From: Deltaproteobacteria bacterium
Lineage (GTDB): Bacteria > Desulfobacterota > Desulfuromonadia > Desulfuromonadales > Geopsychrobacteraceae
Assembly: GCA_024280335.1 (NCBI GenBank)
Contig: JAJRQI010000007.1
Coordinates: 80,835-144,834, forward strand
Reading direction: 5' to 3'
DNA length: 64,000 nt
Both the position numbers and the translations under genes were made by a program. Under the pieces are notes generated by a model. The model made no database searches, was not told the origin of the DNA, and saw only the letters and a program-made list of their open reading frames with translations. This document shows, piece after piece, positions 1 to 8,143 of the stretch; positions within the stretch are counted from its first letter, which is position 1; every line of letters starts with the position of its first letter.

Positions 1-486
1 GCCGGTTGCGCCGGTGACCAGAATCGGCCCCGCGTCCGGAGTTACCCCATTATCGACCAGTTCCTGCACCGACAGTGCGGCGGTCAAACCGGCGGTGCCG
101 AGCATCATGCTCTCTTTCAGGCTCAGCCCTGCCGGCAGTTTCAGCGCCCAGTTGCTCGGCACCCGGATCATCTGGCCGAAACCACCGTCGGTCTCCATCC
201 CCAGATCGTAGCTGGTGACGATCACCTGTTCACCCGGCTGAAAGGTGCCGTCGCTGCAGGAGACCACTTCACCGGCAGCGTCGATCCCCGGAGTGTGCGG
301 AAAATTGCGGGTCACGCCCGGATTTCCTACTGAAGAAAGTGCGTCCTTGAAGTTCAGCGATGAATAGTGAACCTTGACCAGCAGTTCGCCTTCCGGCAGC
401 TCAGCGACGTTGCGAGTGACAATGGAGCGGGTGAAAACCTTCTTTTCCGGCTGCTCCACCAGCAGCGCCTTGAATTGTTGCGGCAT
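1..486 (-). CDS. AcuI/YhdH-type zinc-free quinone oxidoreductase (3' part outside window)
   Basis: The first 162 residues of a medium-chain reductase of the YhdH/YhfP (acrylyl-CoA reductase AcuI-like) family are visible; the gene runs off the left edge. The protein opens MPQQFKALLVEQPE and contains SSLNFKDALS and TPGIDAAGEV, the pattern of the family's N-terminal GroES-like domain. The visible part ends in ILVTGATG, the start of the NAD(P)-binding Rossmann fold. The ATG at 486 follows a strong GGAGGAGG. Members reduce acrylyl-CoA or quinone-like enones with NADPH; the substrate here is not known. It is divergent from an HxlR regulator, a common pairing for redox or detoxification enzymes, so regulation by that neighbour is likely (inference). 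Confidence 0.85.
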   Translation of the reverse strand, partial: MPQQFKALLVEQPEKKVFTRSIVTRNVAELPEGELLVKVHYSSLNFKDALSSVGNPGVTRNFPHTPGIDAAGEVVSCSDGTFQPGEQVIVTSYDLGMETDGGFGQMIRVPSNWALKLPAGLSLKESMMLGTAGLTAALSVQELVDNGVTPDAGPILVTGATG

Positions 487-517
487 GTGACCTCCTCCTG
501 TTATTAAGGGAATGGAT

Positions 518-545
518 TTGACTTTATTCTTACAATTGTTATAAA
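518..545 (+). promoter_or_regulatory. Predicted sigma70 promoter for the HxlR-type regulator
   Basis: TTGACT at 518-523 and TATAAA at 540-545 are separated by 16 bases, upstream of the regulator gene and inside the divergent spacer with the AcuI-like gene. Two GTAC-containing stretches lie downstream at about 568-590 and could be part of an operator. Prediction by eye only. Confidence 0.45.
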
Positions 546-632
546 ACTAACGAGCACCGTCGATAAAAACAAGTACCCACTTTTTTGTACTGTAGTATCT
601 AAAAAGAAACTATTGTGTAATCTGGATCAGTT

Positions 633-986
633 ATGAATGAAGATGAAAATTATCGCTGTACCGTTTCGGTTACTCTGGAGATCATCGGCGGCAAGTGGAA
701 GTCGCTGATCCTCTGGCATCTGAGCTTCAAAACCTTGCGTTTCAGCCAGCTGCAGCGTCGACTGGTAAAAGTGACGCAGAAAATGCTTACCCAGCAGTTG
801 CGAGAGCTGGAAGCCGATGGGTTGATCCATCGCAAGGTCTACGCCGAGGTGCCGCCGCGGGTGGAATACTCGCTGACTGAACTGGGAAAAAGTGTGGTGC
901 CGATCCTCCAGCAGATGTCGCAATGGGGGAAAGATTATCTCGAAATAACCACGGAGCAGCCGGTCAGCGACTGCTTGGTCGACTGA
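633..986 (+). CDS. HxlR family winged-helix transcriptional regulator
   Basis: This 117-residue protein has the typical length and sequence of HxlR regulators: CTVSVTLEIIGGKWKSLILW at the N-terminus, then FSQLQRRL and a VTQKMLTQQLRELEADGLI recognition region, and VEYSLTELG in the wing. Position 8 is the single conserved Cys that often senses electrophiles or oxidants in this family. It probably acts as a dimeric DNA-binding repressor or activator in the cytoplasm. It is transcribed away from the AcuI-like gene with a 146-base spacer, so control of that gene and autoregulation are the simplest guess. The ATG at 633 lacks a strong Shine-Dalgarno sequence. Confidence 0.9.
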   Translation: MNEDENYRCTVSVTLEIIGGKWKSLILWHLSFKTLRFSQLQRRLVKVTQKMLTQQLRELEADGLIHRKVYAEVPPRVEYSLTELGKSVVPILQQMSQWGKDYLEITTEQPVSDCLVD

Positions 987-1001
987 CCTTCAGATTTGCT
1001 G

Positions 1002-1496
1002 TTATTCCGCTGCGGGCGACTTTTCGGTGTTGTCCGAATCTTCTGATTGCGCCGTCACAGTCGCTTCCTTCGACAAGTCATTTTCTTCTGTCCCGTGTGC
1101 AAACTGCGGGGGCCGCATAAACACTTTGATGATCTGTGGATCCTCCAGATCGATCAATGAACGGCATTCCCCTTTGTAGCTCCCATCATCGGCCGATCGA
1201 AGCAGGCAGGCGACCTCTTTCCCCGGATTCATCTGGAAGCTCAACTGATCGTCAGCCAGCCGAATTTCACAGAAATCAATGGCAACCCCGGCAACATTCA
1301 TGGTGATTGTCAGGGAACTGTCTCTCTCGTCCGGCGCTGCCTCCAGCCTCTCGACATGGTACTTGACCGGCAGCGCCTCATCATCGGCAAAGCGGTAAGT
1401 CCCGCTCCACTCCCCCGGCAACAGCTCCGCCGCAGACAACGGCAACGGCAACGCCAAGAACACCAGACAGCAACATAACTGCAGCAGAATTTTCAT
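1002..1496 (-). CDS. Exported protein of unknown function
   Basis: A 164-residue protein with a clear signal peptide (MKILLQLCCCLVFLALPLPLSAA, likely cut near residue 23). The mature part has three spaced Cys residues (in FCEIRL, VACLLRS and GECRSL) and an acidic, low-complexity tail. No domain is recognised. It is the last gene of a three-gene minus-strand operon with the membrane protein and the small exported protein upstream, 19 bases after the preceding gene. The three probably act together in the envelope, but nothing in the sequence reveals the function. Confidence 0.7.
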   Translation of the reverse strand: MKILLQLCCCLVFLALPLPLSAAELLPGEWSGTYRFADDEALPVKYHVERLEAAPDERDSSLTITMNVAGVAIDFCEIRLADDQLSFQMNPGKEVACLLRSADDGSYKGECRSLIDLEDPQIIKVFMRPPQFAHGTEENDLSKEATVTAQSEDSDNTEKSPAAE

Positions 1497-1515
1497 CGAG
1501 CGGATCCTTTGAGCA

Positions 1516-2595
1516 CTATGGTTCCCCCAGCTTGCCGCCTCTGGTCAGAGCCTTGATCGCATCCATCAGATAGGGTTTATCCCGCTGACTGGAAAATTCA
1601 CCCGGAAACAGGACCCCTTCGACCTTGATGGTGTTCTCATCAAAGCCAGCCAGCACCAAGGCAAAGCGCTGATTGTCGGAGAGGCGGGTATTATCGATCA
1701 ACGGAAAGTTGAAATAATCGAGGGTGAACTTCAACTCCGCCGCCCGGCTGTCGAGATTGCCGTCGGCGCGGAAAGTTTCCACCGTCAGCGCCACGTCGAT
1801 GGTTTTCTGCCGGTAATCGGCGTTGCTGAATTGAAAGGTCAGAATCCGGGTGATTCCGTCCTGGGTCAAGCGTGACAGCTCCAGACGCAATTCCTGCGCC
1901 AACCCTAGATCTCCGGCGGAGATCTGCTCGACCTCATCATCCGGCCAGGTATAGAACCCTTGCTCGGCGGCTTCGCTCAGCTGCACCCGCTTAAAGGGGA
2001 TTTCAATATACAGCGGCTTGCCGCGCGGTTTGAGCGATGCCAGCTGGGCGCTGGCGACCCGCTTGGAGAGGCTGTGCAAACGCTTGATCAGCGCACCCTT
2101 TTTGACCCGCCAGCCCATCTGTTCATCTGCGGACGGTCTGGCTTTGCCGATATCACGACTGACCTCCAGAAACAGCGGACCCAGGCTGAGGGAATCGCCG
2201 AAGTTGAGTGCCAACATCTCCAGTTTCAGCAGCTTCTGCGAGATCAGCTCGCTGCCGAACGGAGCGCTGCCGTTGTCGGCGACACCGAACTCCTTTTTGA
2301 AGAAATCCTTGAGGATGACCGTAAACATATCCTTGCGCAGCATGCTCTCCGACTGCTCCCGCTTGCTCAGCAGTTCGGTGTAAAGGCGCGCGTTCTGGTC
2401 CATGGCGGCAATCCTGGTTACGGTGCTCTGCCCCCAGTAGCCGAGCAGGGCAATGGCCAGCGCGGTCAGCAGCCCGGCAATCGGCTTGGAGAGGATTTCA
2501 AACTTCTCCCAGCCGCTTTTGCCCTGAGGGTGTTCCTGCTGGGCAGGTTCAAGCGTCTGATCAGCAGCTTTCTGTTGCCGGCCGAGATCATCCAT
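1516..2595 (-). CDS. Membrane-anchored protein of unknown function
   Basis: A 359-residue protein with a hydrophilic, Gln-rich cytoplasmic N-terminus (about residues 1-35), one transmembrane helix (about 37-55, AGLLTALAIALLGYWG) and a long soluble region that would face the periplasm. The soluble part has a helical stretch with RLYTELLSKREQSESML and later beta-rich segments (ITRILTFQFSNADYRQKTID). No family is recognised. The ATG at 2595 lies five bases after the stop of the upstream small exported protein, so translation is probably coupled. Confidence 0.7.
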   Translation of the reverse strand: MDDLGRQQKAADQTLEPAQQEHPQGKSGWEKFEILSKPIAGLLTALAIALLGYWGQSTVTRIAAMDQNARLYTELLSKREQSESMLRKDMFTVILKDFFKKEFGVADNGSAPFGSELISQKLLKLEMLALNFGDSLSLGPLFLEVSRDIGKARPSADEQMGWRVKKGALIKRLHSLSKRVASAQLASLKPRGKPLYIEIPFKRVQLSEAAEQGFYTWPDDEVEQISAGDLGLAQELRLELSRLTQDGITRILTFQFSNADYRQKTIDVALTVETFRADGNLDSRAAELKFTLDYFNFPLIDNTRLSDNQRFALVLAGFDENTIKVEGVLFPGEFSSQRDKPYLMDAIKALTRGGKLGEP

Positions 2596-2600
2596 AATCG

Positions 2601-2933
2601 TTACCTGCGGATCAGCAACAGGCGGTCGCCGGAGACTCGGAGCATAAAGTTGGCGGCGTTGCGATTGTCAGCGGTGTAGATATTCACCGGATTGGAAAGC
2701 CGTTGGTTGTAGTTGACGGTCAGTGCGCAGCTGGTCCGTGACGCCAGGCCGGTAATCCGATAGCGCCCGTACTGATCGACCTGCGCGTCACCGCCGCAAC
2801 CGGCAGATACCGTTGCCCCGATCGGCGGGTTGTTGTTCGGGGCGATCCACAGTTGGCCATAGATTTCCGCCGCACAGACACCACCGGCAGACAACAACAG
2901 ACAACCGAGCAGCAACAAGACCCTTGACACCAT
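2601..2933 (-). CDS. Small exported protein with a carboxypeptidase-regulatory-like beta fold
   Basis: The chosen ATG at 2933 follows an excellent GGGGGAGG; an upstream TTG at 2951 would lie before that ribosome site. The 110-residue product starts MVSRVLLLLGCLLLSAGGVC, a signal peptide. The mature part reads like a single Ig-like or carboxypeptidase-regulatory domain (IYGQLWIAPNNNPPIGATVS, then DQYGRYRITGL and a Cys pair). Such domains usually bind or stabilise at the cell surface. First gene of the operon with the two following unknowns. Confidence 0.65.
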   Translation of the reverse strand: MVSRVLLLLGCLLLSAGGVCAAEIYGQLWIAPNNNPPIGATVSAGCGGDAQVDQYGRYRITGLASRTSCALTVNYNQRLSNPVNIYTADNRNAANFMLRVSGDRLLLIRR

Positions 2934-3240
2934 CGGCAACCTCCCCCGCAATTGTGTGGAGAAATGATTTTCTCATTAAGCTTATCCCCGGAGCGAGTCA
3001 AGTCAAGTTGAGGAAAAACTGATTTCCTTTGCTTACCGAGCAACCGGACATCTTGACTTGGACGATTTCCGGCAGTAGGGTGCCGGGACGGACAAGTTAC
3101 CCACTTCATCGGGCTATTGAGGTCACTCTGCATGGATTATGACGGCTGGAGACTGATGGCGACCCTGCTGGCCTCCGCCTCACAAAAATAGCCGCGCAAA
3201 AACCTTCGAACCCCTTCAACCCTGGTCCCGTAGACGAAAA

Positions 3241-4539
3241 ATGAAACAGTTAGCCAACCTGTTCCTCATCCTGTTCCTGGTTGCTGCCAGTTTGGGCATC
3301 GGCACCGAGTTGCTGAACCCTTATTGGCCGGACAACCCGATCGCCGAACTGCGCGACATGGCCGATCTACTAGCGGTTCTGCTGGCGCTGCTGATCTATT
3401 TCGGGCTCGGATTTAATCGCCATCTGCCTAAGCTGATCTTTGTTTCGCTACTGACCTACCGGTTCTGGGGATTGCTCGACAGCTGGCCGCTGGAGCCGCT
3501 GATCGGCGACAAGTACCAGCTGGTTGCCGCCTGCGGTCAACTGCTGTTGGGATTTCTGGCGCTGAAACTGATCCAGCATAGCAACGGCAAGAGTTTGCTG
3601 CTGGTTCGCAGCCAGTTTGCCGGGCCGGGATTCAGCGGAGGCAATTTCTTCCGTTTCTGCCTGCTGAGTATCCCACTGTTACCGGTGGTTCTGCTGCTGC
3701 TCAGTTATTCCGCAGCCGGCAGTCTGATCGAAGAATATACCGCCGGTTTCGTCCGCCTGAAGCCGAACGGGCTGTATATGATAGAAAAGATTTATGTGCA
3801 GGGAGATAAACAGATTCGCCTGGTCAGCATGATCCATATGGGCCGGCAGGACTATTATCAAGAGCTGTCCGACTCGTTTAATGCCGGGCATACCCTGTTG
3901 CTGGCCGAAGGGATCAGCGATACGAAAGGATTGCTGAGCGACACGTTCAGCTACGGCAAGCTGGCTGACCTTCTGGGGCTGACATCCCAAGAGCAACTCA
4001 GCTTCCCCGGCCGCTTGATCGAGGCGGAACAACTTGGCCAGCCGAACCCAGACGGGACTGGAACGCCGGACATCCTGCGCGCCGATATCGATCTGCAAGA
4101 ATTTGATCCGCGCACCATCGAAGTCCTCAACGCCATCGGCCGCTATCTGCTCAACAGCCGTTCGCTGCGCAGCGGTTATCAGGAGTTCAGCGATTGGGCC
4201 GCGCAGAACGTCACCCCGGAGATCAATCGGATTGTCATGGATGACCTGCTGCAGAAGCGCAACCGGGCAGTCCTGAGTTATCTACCAAAGGGCTTGCAAA
4301 ACTACCGGACGCTGGTGATCCCCTGGGGAGCACTGCACATGCCGGGGATCGAAACGGCGGTCAAGCAACGGGGCTTCGTGTTACAGGACTCGCGCGAACG
4401 GCTGAGTATCGATTTCCTCACCCTGCCCTATGAACAGTTGTGGGAGAATCTTACCGGCGCTGCCGGGAAGAAACCTACAAAGCCTCCGCCGCACTCACCC
4501 CGGCCAGATAGCCGGTCGACCAGCAAACCTGCAGGTTAA
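3241..4539 (+). CDS. Polytopic membrane protein with C-terminal TraB/GumN-like domain
   Basis: A 432-residue protein. The first 160 residues hold about five hydrophobic segments (NLFLILFLVAASLGIG, LLAVLLALLIYFGLGF, LLPVVLLLLSYSA). The remainder is soluble: LVSMIHMGRQDYYQEL and LLLAEGISDTKG, then a distal VIPWGALHMPGIETAVKQRG. The order of an early histidine strand, an E-G pair and a late GAxHxPG resembles the TraB/PrgY/GumN fold of putative metal-dependent hydrolases; this is a fold-level guess. The spacer to the divergent exported gene (2934-3240) shows no gene. Its 3' end overlaps the convergent flavoprotein gene by 65 bases. Confidence 0.7.
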   Translation: MKQLANLFLILFLVAASLGIGTELLNPYWPDNPIAELRDMADLLAVLLALLIYFGLGFNRHLPKLIFVSLLTYRFWGLLDSWPLEPLIGDKYQLVAACGQLLLGFLALKLIQHSNGKSLLLVRSQFAGPGFSGGNFFRFCLLSIPLLPVVLLLLSYSAAGSLIEEYTAGFVRLKPNGLYMIEKIYVQGDKQIRLVSMIHMGRQDYYQELSDSFNAGHTLLLAEGISDTKGLLSDTFSYGKLADLLGLTSQEQLSFPGRLIEAEQLGQPNPDGTGTPDILRADIDLQEFDPRTIEVLNAIGRYLLNSRSLRSGYQEFSDWAAQNVTPEINRIVMDDLLQKRNRAVLSYLPKGLQNYRTLVIPWGALHMPGIETAVKQRGFVLQDSRERLSIDFLTLPYEQLWENLTGAAGKKPTKPPPHSPRPDSRSTSKPAG

Positions 4540-5719
4540 AGCCGCCGGTCGGCCCGTCCAGATCGATCATCTCGCCGGCAAAGTAGAGATTTCTCAGCTG
4601 CTTCGAGCGCATGCTGCGCATATCGATATCGGTCAGCGCCACCCCGCCGGAGGTGATGATCGCCCGTTTGAAACCGCCGACCGCGCTCACCTGCAGTTGC
4701 AACCCTTTAAACATCTGCAACAATCGGGTGCGTTCCGCTTTACTGACCGAATGGCATTTTTTGTTCGGCTCGATTTCGGAGAGTCGGACAAAGAGCGGGA
4801 TCATATCTTTCGGCAGCAGACCGGCCAACGACTTGCGGAAATCCTTGTTGTTGTGCGCCGCCAGTTCGCGCTGCAAGCGCTTGTCAAAAAGCTCCGCCTC
4901 CACAGCAGGCTTGAGATCCAGCCGCAGGCTTACCGGTCCATTTTTCAGGGCAGCGCGGATCGCCGCACTCATATCGAGGATGATCGGCCCGCCGATGCCG
5001 GTCGGCAGAAAGAAGGCTTCACCGAAACGTTCGGTGAGCGTTCTGCCGTTTTGACGAACTTCAATCCGCACATTCTTCAGGTTGAAATCAATCAGTTCGA
5101 CGGTCCAGTCTTCCGCCAGTTGCAGCGACACCAGCGCCGGTTCCGGGGCCAAAACCTTGTGCCCGGTCTGTTTTGCCCACTTGTAGCCATCGCCGCTGCA
5201 GCCGGTTTCCGGATAGGACAAACCACCGGTGGCAACGACAAAGTTGTCGGCGAAAAACTCACCTTTGTCGGTCTGCACGGCAACGACTCGACTCTCTGCG
5301 ATCTGCAATCCTGAAACTTGGCAATCGGTCAGCAGCTCCACGCCGGTTTCGCGAATAAAACCATCCAGCACCTTCTGTACGTCGGCGGCGCTGCCCCGTT
5401 CGGGAAAAATCCGCCCGCCCCGTTCGATGCGTAATTGCAGACCGCGCTGTTCAAAGAACTCAACCACATCGCTCACGCCGAAAGCGTAGAGCGCAGTCAG
5501 AAAGGCCTTGCCGTTGCGACCGAAAACCTCAATAAATTTACGTGGATCTGCTTCGCTGTTGCTCAGGTTGCAGCGCCCTTTGCCGGTAATCAGTAGCTTC
5601 GTGCCGCAACGGCGGTTCTTTTCCAGCAGCAGCACCCTAGCACCGCTTTTCGCCGCAAAACCAGCGGCGAAAATCCCGGCAGGACCACCGCCGATGACGA
5701 TCAGATCGTAATTATTCAT
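4475..5719 (-). CDS. HI0933-like NAD(P)/FAD-dependent oxidoreductase
   Basis: A 414-residue flavoprotein. The N-terminus YDLIVIGGGPAGIFAAGFA is an FAD-binding dinucleotide fold, followed by the family signature TKLLITGKGRCNLSN near residue 45. Other family marks are VVATGGLSYPETGCSGDGYK and the C-terminal IITSGGVALTDID and YFAGEMIDLDGPTGGFNLQ. The family (HI0933/YhiN, BaiN-like) is widespread, but its physiological substrate is usually unknown. Length is normal. It stands alone, convergent with the membrane protein at 3241-4539. Confidence 0.9.
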   Translation of the reverse strand: MNNYDLIVIGGGPAGIFAAGFAAKSGARVLLLEKNRRCGTKLLITGKGRCNLSNSEADPRKFIEVFGRNGKAFLTALYAFGVSDVVEFFEQRGLQLRIERGGRIFPERGSAADVQKVLDGFIRETGVELLTDCQVSGLQIAESRVVAVQTDKGEFFADNFVVATGGLSYPETGCSGDGYKWAKQTGHKVLAPEPALVSLQLAEDWTVELIDFNLKNVRIEVRQNGRTLTERFGEAFFLPTGIGGPIILDMSAAIRAALKNGPVSLRLDLKPAVEAELFDKRLQRELAAHNNKDFRKSLAGLLPKDMIPLFVRLSEIEPNKKCHSVSKAERTRLLQMFKGLQLQVSAVGGFKRAIITSGGVALTDIDMRSMRSKQLRNLYFAGEMIDLDGPTGGFNLQVCWSTGYLAGVSAAEAL

Positions 5720-5793
5720 GCAGAATTATTGTTCCCTCACGCAAGTAAAAACTATGGACTTTAATCCAAGTCTTTCAGATGCTACTCATATTT

Positions 5794-5863
5794 CGTCATT
5801 CCCGCGAAGGCGGGAATCCAGAGGTTTTATAAGGCATGGATCCCCGCCTTCGCGAGGATGACG
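5794..5863. repeat. REP-like palindromic element
   Basis: Two arms, CGTCATTCCCGCGAAGG and the rest of the left arm at 5794-5820 and the matching right arm at 5837-5863, are near-perfect inverted repeats of 27 bases around a 16-base loop. The sequence resembles the common REP/MITE hairpins found between genes of many proteobacteria. A degenerate right arm recurs at 7925-7952. Confidence 0.75.
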
Positions 5864-5883
5864 ATCTTTGCCTTTGATTTTAA

Positions 5884-5934
5884 GGGACTTTCAGTCCCGA
5901 TTCAAACACTCTGCACTTTCAGTGCAGAGTGTTT
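5884..5934 (-). terminator. Two consecutive hairpins at the end of pncB
   Basis: A 12-base perfect stem with loop TTC (5906-5917 with 5921-5932, extendable by two A-T pairs) and a smaller GGGACT/AGTCCC stem (5884-5889 with 5893-5898), also with loop TTC, lie directly after the pncB stop. The T-tract on the minus strand is short, so termination is likely but not certain. Confidence 0.5.
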
Positions 5935-5941
5935 TAGTCTC

Positions 5942-7162
5942 CTATACGGAGATTTTAACCGTCCGCGGATCGATGCCGTAAACACTGGCCAGATACTGCA
6001 AATAGCCAAGATCTTCACACATGCTCTTGCCCGGCTCGTCGGAGATTTTCGCCACCGGCTTGCCGTTGGCGGCAACCATTTTAATCACGATGTCGAGCGG
6101 GACGTTACCGACATCGTTCATCAGATCAGTGCCGATGCCGAAGGAGATCTTTGCCCTTCCCTGAAAATGCCGGTAGATTTCGATCATGCGCGGGAAATTC
6201 AGCGAATCGCTGAATACCAGAGTTTTGCTGAGCGGGTCAATCCCCATCTGTTGATACATGCCGATCGCCTTTTCGCCCCACTGCAGCGGGCAGCCGCTAT
6301 CGTGGCGTAAGCCGTCGTAGAGTTTACCGAAGTAGGGGTCGGAGAAATCACGGATAAAGGAGTCCATCGAGTAGCAATCGGTCAAGGCGATCCCCAGTCG
6401 ACCGCGGTACTCCCGCACCCAACCTTCCAGCGCCGCCTTCTGCGCGTCGGCCAGCCGCGTGACCGCCTGCCAGCTCTGGAACCATTCATGGGCCATGGTG
6501 CCGATCGGCGGCAGATCCAGGGTGCGGGCGAAATGCAGGCTGCTGGTCCCGGAAAAGTGGTCCGGGAGCTGCTGTTTCAGGGTGATCAGGACCTCTTCCT
6601 GCCACTCTTTACTGGCACGCCGACGGGTGCCGAAGTCGGCAAAACTGAAACCGGACAGCACCGTTTGCGCTTTGAGCAGCTCCAGTTTGGCAGTCAGCTT
6701 TTCCCGGGCAAGCGACAGATCGATCCCGCCGCAATTCACGAAACTGTGCAGTTCACTGATAATCGCCAGCGTATAGATTTCCAGCAGGGTGACATGAATC
6801 AGCGGGCCGCGAAAACGCAGGTCCAGATCCTTGCCCTTTGGTTGTAGATGGACAAAACGCATGTCGAGACGAAAGATACGCAGGAACTCGATAAAATCCG
6901 GCTTGATAAAAGAAAACCCGGCCAGATAATCGAGTTCGTTGTCGGTAAAGGAGAGGCTGCAGACCTGTCCCAGTTGCCGACCGATTTCCGGAATCAGCGC
7001 CGCCAGATCGAAGCCGTTGCGGTTGCGGCAGGCAAACTTCCACTCGACATCGACCGTGCGAAACTCCGGCGCATGGTAGTAGGCCTGCAGCATGGTGATC
7101 TTGTAGAGATCGGTATCGAGCAGACTGTCGACCAGCCAGCGGTCAAGCTTGACGCCGCTCAT
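5942..7162 (-). CDS. pncB: Nicotinate phosphoribosyltransferase
   Basis: This 406-residue enzyme converts nicotinate and PRPP to nicotinate mononucleotide in NAD salvage. Seen are LVDSLLDTDLYKITMLQAYY at the N-terminus, FADFGTRRRASKEWQEEVL (substrate-binding region), GTSSLHFARTLDLPPIGTMAHEWFQSW (His region) and a C-terminal FGIGTDLMNDVG. The start at 7162 is fixed by an ATGA overlap with the stop of the upstream nicotinamidase gene; longer readings in this frame run antiparallel through that gene and are not credible. The two adjacent genes carry consecutive steps: nicotinamide to nicotinate, then nicotinate to NaMN. Confidence 0.93.
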   Translation of the reverse strand: MSGVKLDRWLVDSLLDTDLYKITMLQAYYHAPEFRTVDVEWKFACRNRNGFDLAALIPEIGRQLGQVCSLSFTDNELDYLAGFSFIKPDFIEFLRIFRLDMRFVHLQPKGKDLDLRFRGPLIHVTLLEIYTLAIISELHSFVNCGGIDLSLAREKLTAKLELLKAQTVLSGFSFADFGTRRRASKEWQEEVLITLKQQLPDHFSGTSSLHFARTLDLPPIGTMAHEWFQSWQAVTRLADAQKAALEGWVREYRGRLGIALTDCYSMDSFIRDFSDPYFGKLYDGLRHDSGCPLQWGEKAIGMYQQMGIDPLSKTLVFSDSLNFPRMIEIYRHFQGRAKISFGIGTDLMNDVGNVPLDIVIKMVAANGKPVAKISDEPGKSMCEDLGYLQYLASVYGIDPRTVKISV

Positions 7163-7806
7163 GCCGATTCCAGTTCGCTGCTGTCGGCGATCAGCTCGGC
7201 CCCGGCACGGCGCATGGTGATACAGGCGGTTGCACTGCTCTCGGCGGCGACGCCACGGCAAGCTGCCAGATTGACCAGCACCCGAAACCCGGCCCGCCGC
7301 AGTTGCAGGACGGTGGTTTTGACACAGAAGTCGGTCGCCAGACCGCCGACGATGACCGTCTTGATCTGCCGTTCGCGCAGCCATTCGATCACCCCGGTAG
7401 TTTCGCGCTCGGCCAGATCCTGATAGCAGGCGCCATAGGGGTGCTTAAGCGGATCGACACCCTTTTCTATCAGCAGATCATAGGCCGCTTCCTCCGGCAA
7501 GCCGGGGAGCAGACGATTCCCCTCGGTACCGACCACACAGTGCCGCGGCCACTTGATGTCGAGGCCGGGATAATCCCCTGAAACCGGAGCCATGATCTCC
7601 TCTGCGGTTCGGGCCATCCAGGGGGCCTCGGGTGGATGACAATCCTTGCTGACAATACGGTAACGGCCGAACTGCGCCTGTGCGTTCAGCTCGTCAACAA
7701 TCTGCTCCCCTTCAGCGACCGGCAACTCATCAGGGCACAGGGGGGTAAAACCACGCTGGGGGTCGACCTCAAAACTGACCGTAGCTAACGGTTCAAGTGT
7801 GAGCAT
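7159..7806 (-). CDS. pncA: Nicotinamidase, isochorismatase-like family
   Basis: A 215-residue cysteine hydrolase that would deamidate nicotinamide to nicotinate. The catalytic Asp lies in VSFEVDPQRGF, metal-binding residues in VSKDCHPPEAPW, and the nucleophilic Cys in VGGLATDFCVKTTVLQ. The ATG at 7806 is preceded by AGGAGG with a five-base gap and is preferred over a start six codons upstream. It overlaps pncB by four bases, so the pair is translationally coupled. Confidence 0.9.
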   Translation of the reverse strand: MLTLEPLATVSFEVDPQRGFTPLCPDELPVAEGEQIVDELNAQAQFGRYRIVSKDCHPPEAPWMARTAEEIMAPVSGDYPGLDIKWPRHCVVGTEGNRLLPGLPEEAAYDLLIEKGVDPLKHPYGACYQDLAERETTGVIEWLRERQIKTVIVGGLATDFCVKTTVLQLRRAGFRVLVNLAACRGVAAESSATACITMRRAGAELIADSSELESA

Positions 7807-7924
7807 TTTTGCCTCCTGTCGCACCGTAAACGGCTCTTCGTGACAGAGCTATTTAGTGCATTGTACAACAGAGCCTCTTGCAAAAGTCCGAGAATCCAGA
7901 AATCCTTCGGAACAGCCTATAAAC

Positions 7925-7952
7925 TGGATCCCCGTTTTCACAGGGATGACGA
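7925..7952. repeat. Degenerate half of the REP-like element
   Basis: TGGATCCCCGTTTTCACAGG and the following GATGACGAC match the right arm of the palindrome at 5837-5863 with a few changes; the left arm is not evident. The 337-base spacer 7807-8143 otherwise holds a short GTCCGAGAAT-like fragment at about 7887-7896, which matches the end of another repeat family, and the promoter described next. No gene is seen. Confidence 0.5.
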
Positions 7953-8056
7953 CTGATACAAGGGCCTCAACAGATTCGCAAGTTACTTTGAACCTGCCCG
8001 CCGGGTAAAATTTCGCTATGGCTGCCGCCCAGAATCATTTGCCGCATAGCCGGCAC

Positions 8057-8084
8057 TTGCCGGACGAAAGAAGCTGGCTATACT
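8057..8084 (+). promoter_or_regulatory. Predicted promoter of the REC-REC-GGDEF gene
   Basis: TTGCCG at 8057-8062 and TATACT at 8079-8084 are separated by 16 bases, about 60 bases before the start codon. Moderate match to sigma70; by eye only. Confidence 0.4.
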
Positions 8085-8143
8085 ATTAGATTATTCTATA
8101 CTTTGGCTGACAGAAGCTCTTCTTTCCCTTTTCAGAGGAAATC

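Noticed and set aside
7163..7384. N-terminal extension of pncB
   Set aside because: Arg-rich non-homologous leader inside pncA; ATGA coupling fixes the start at 7162.
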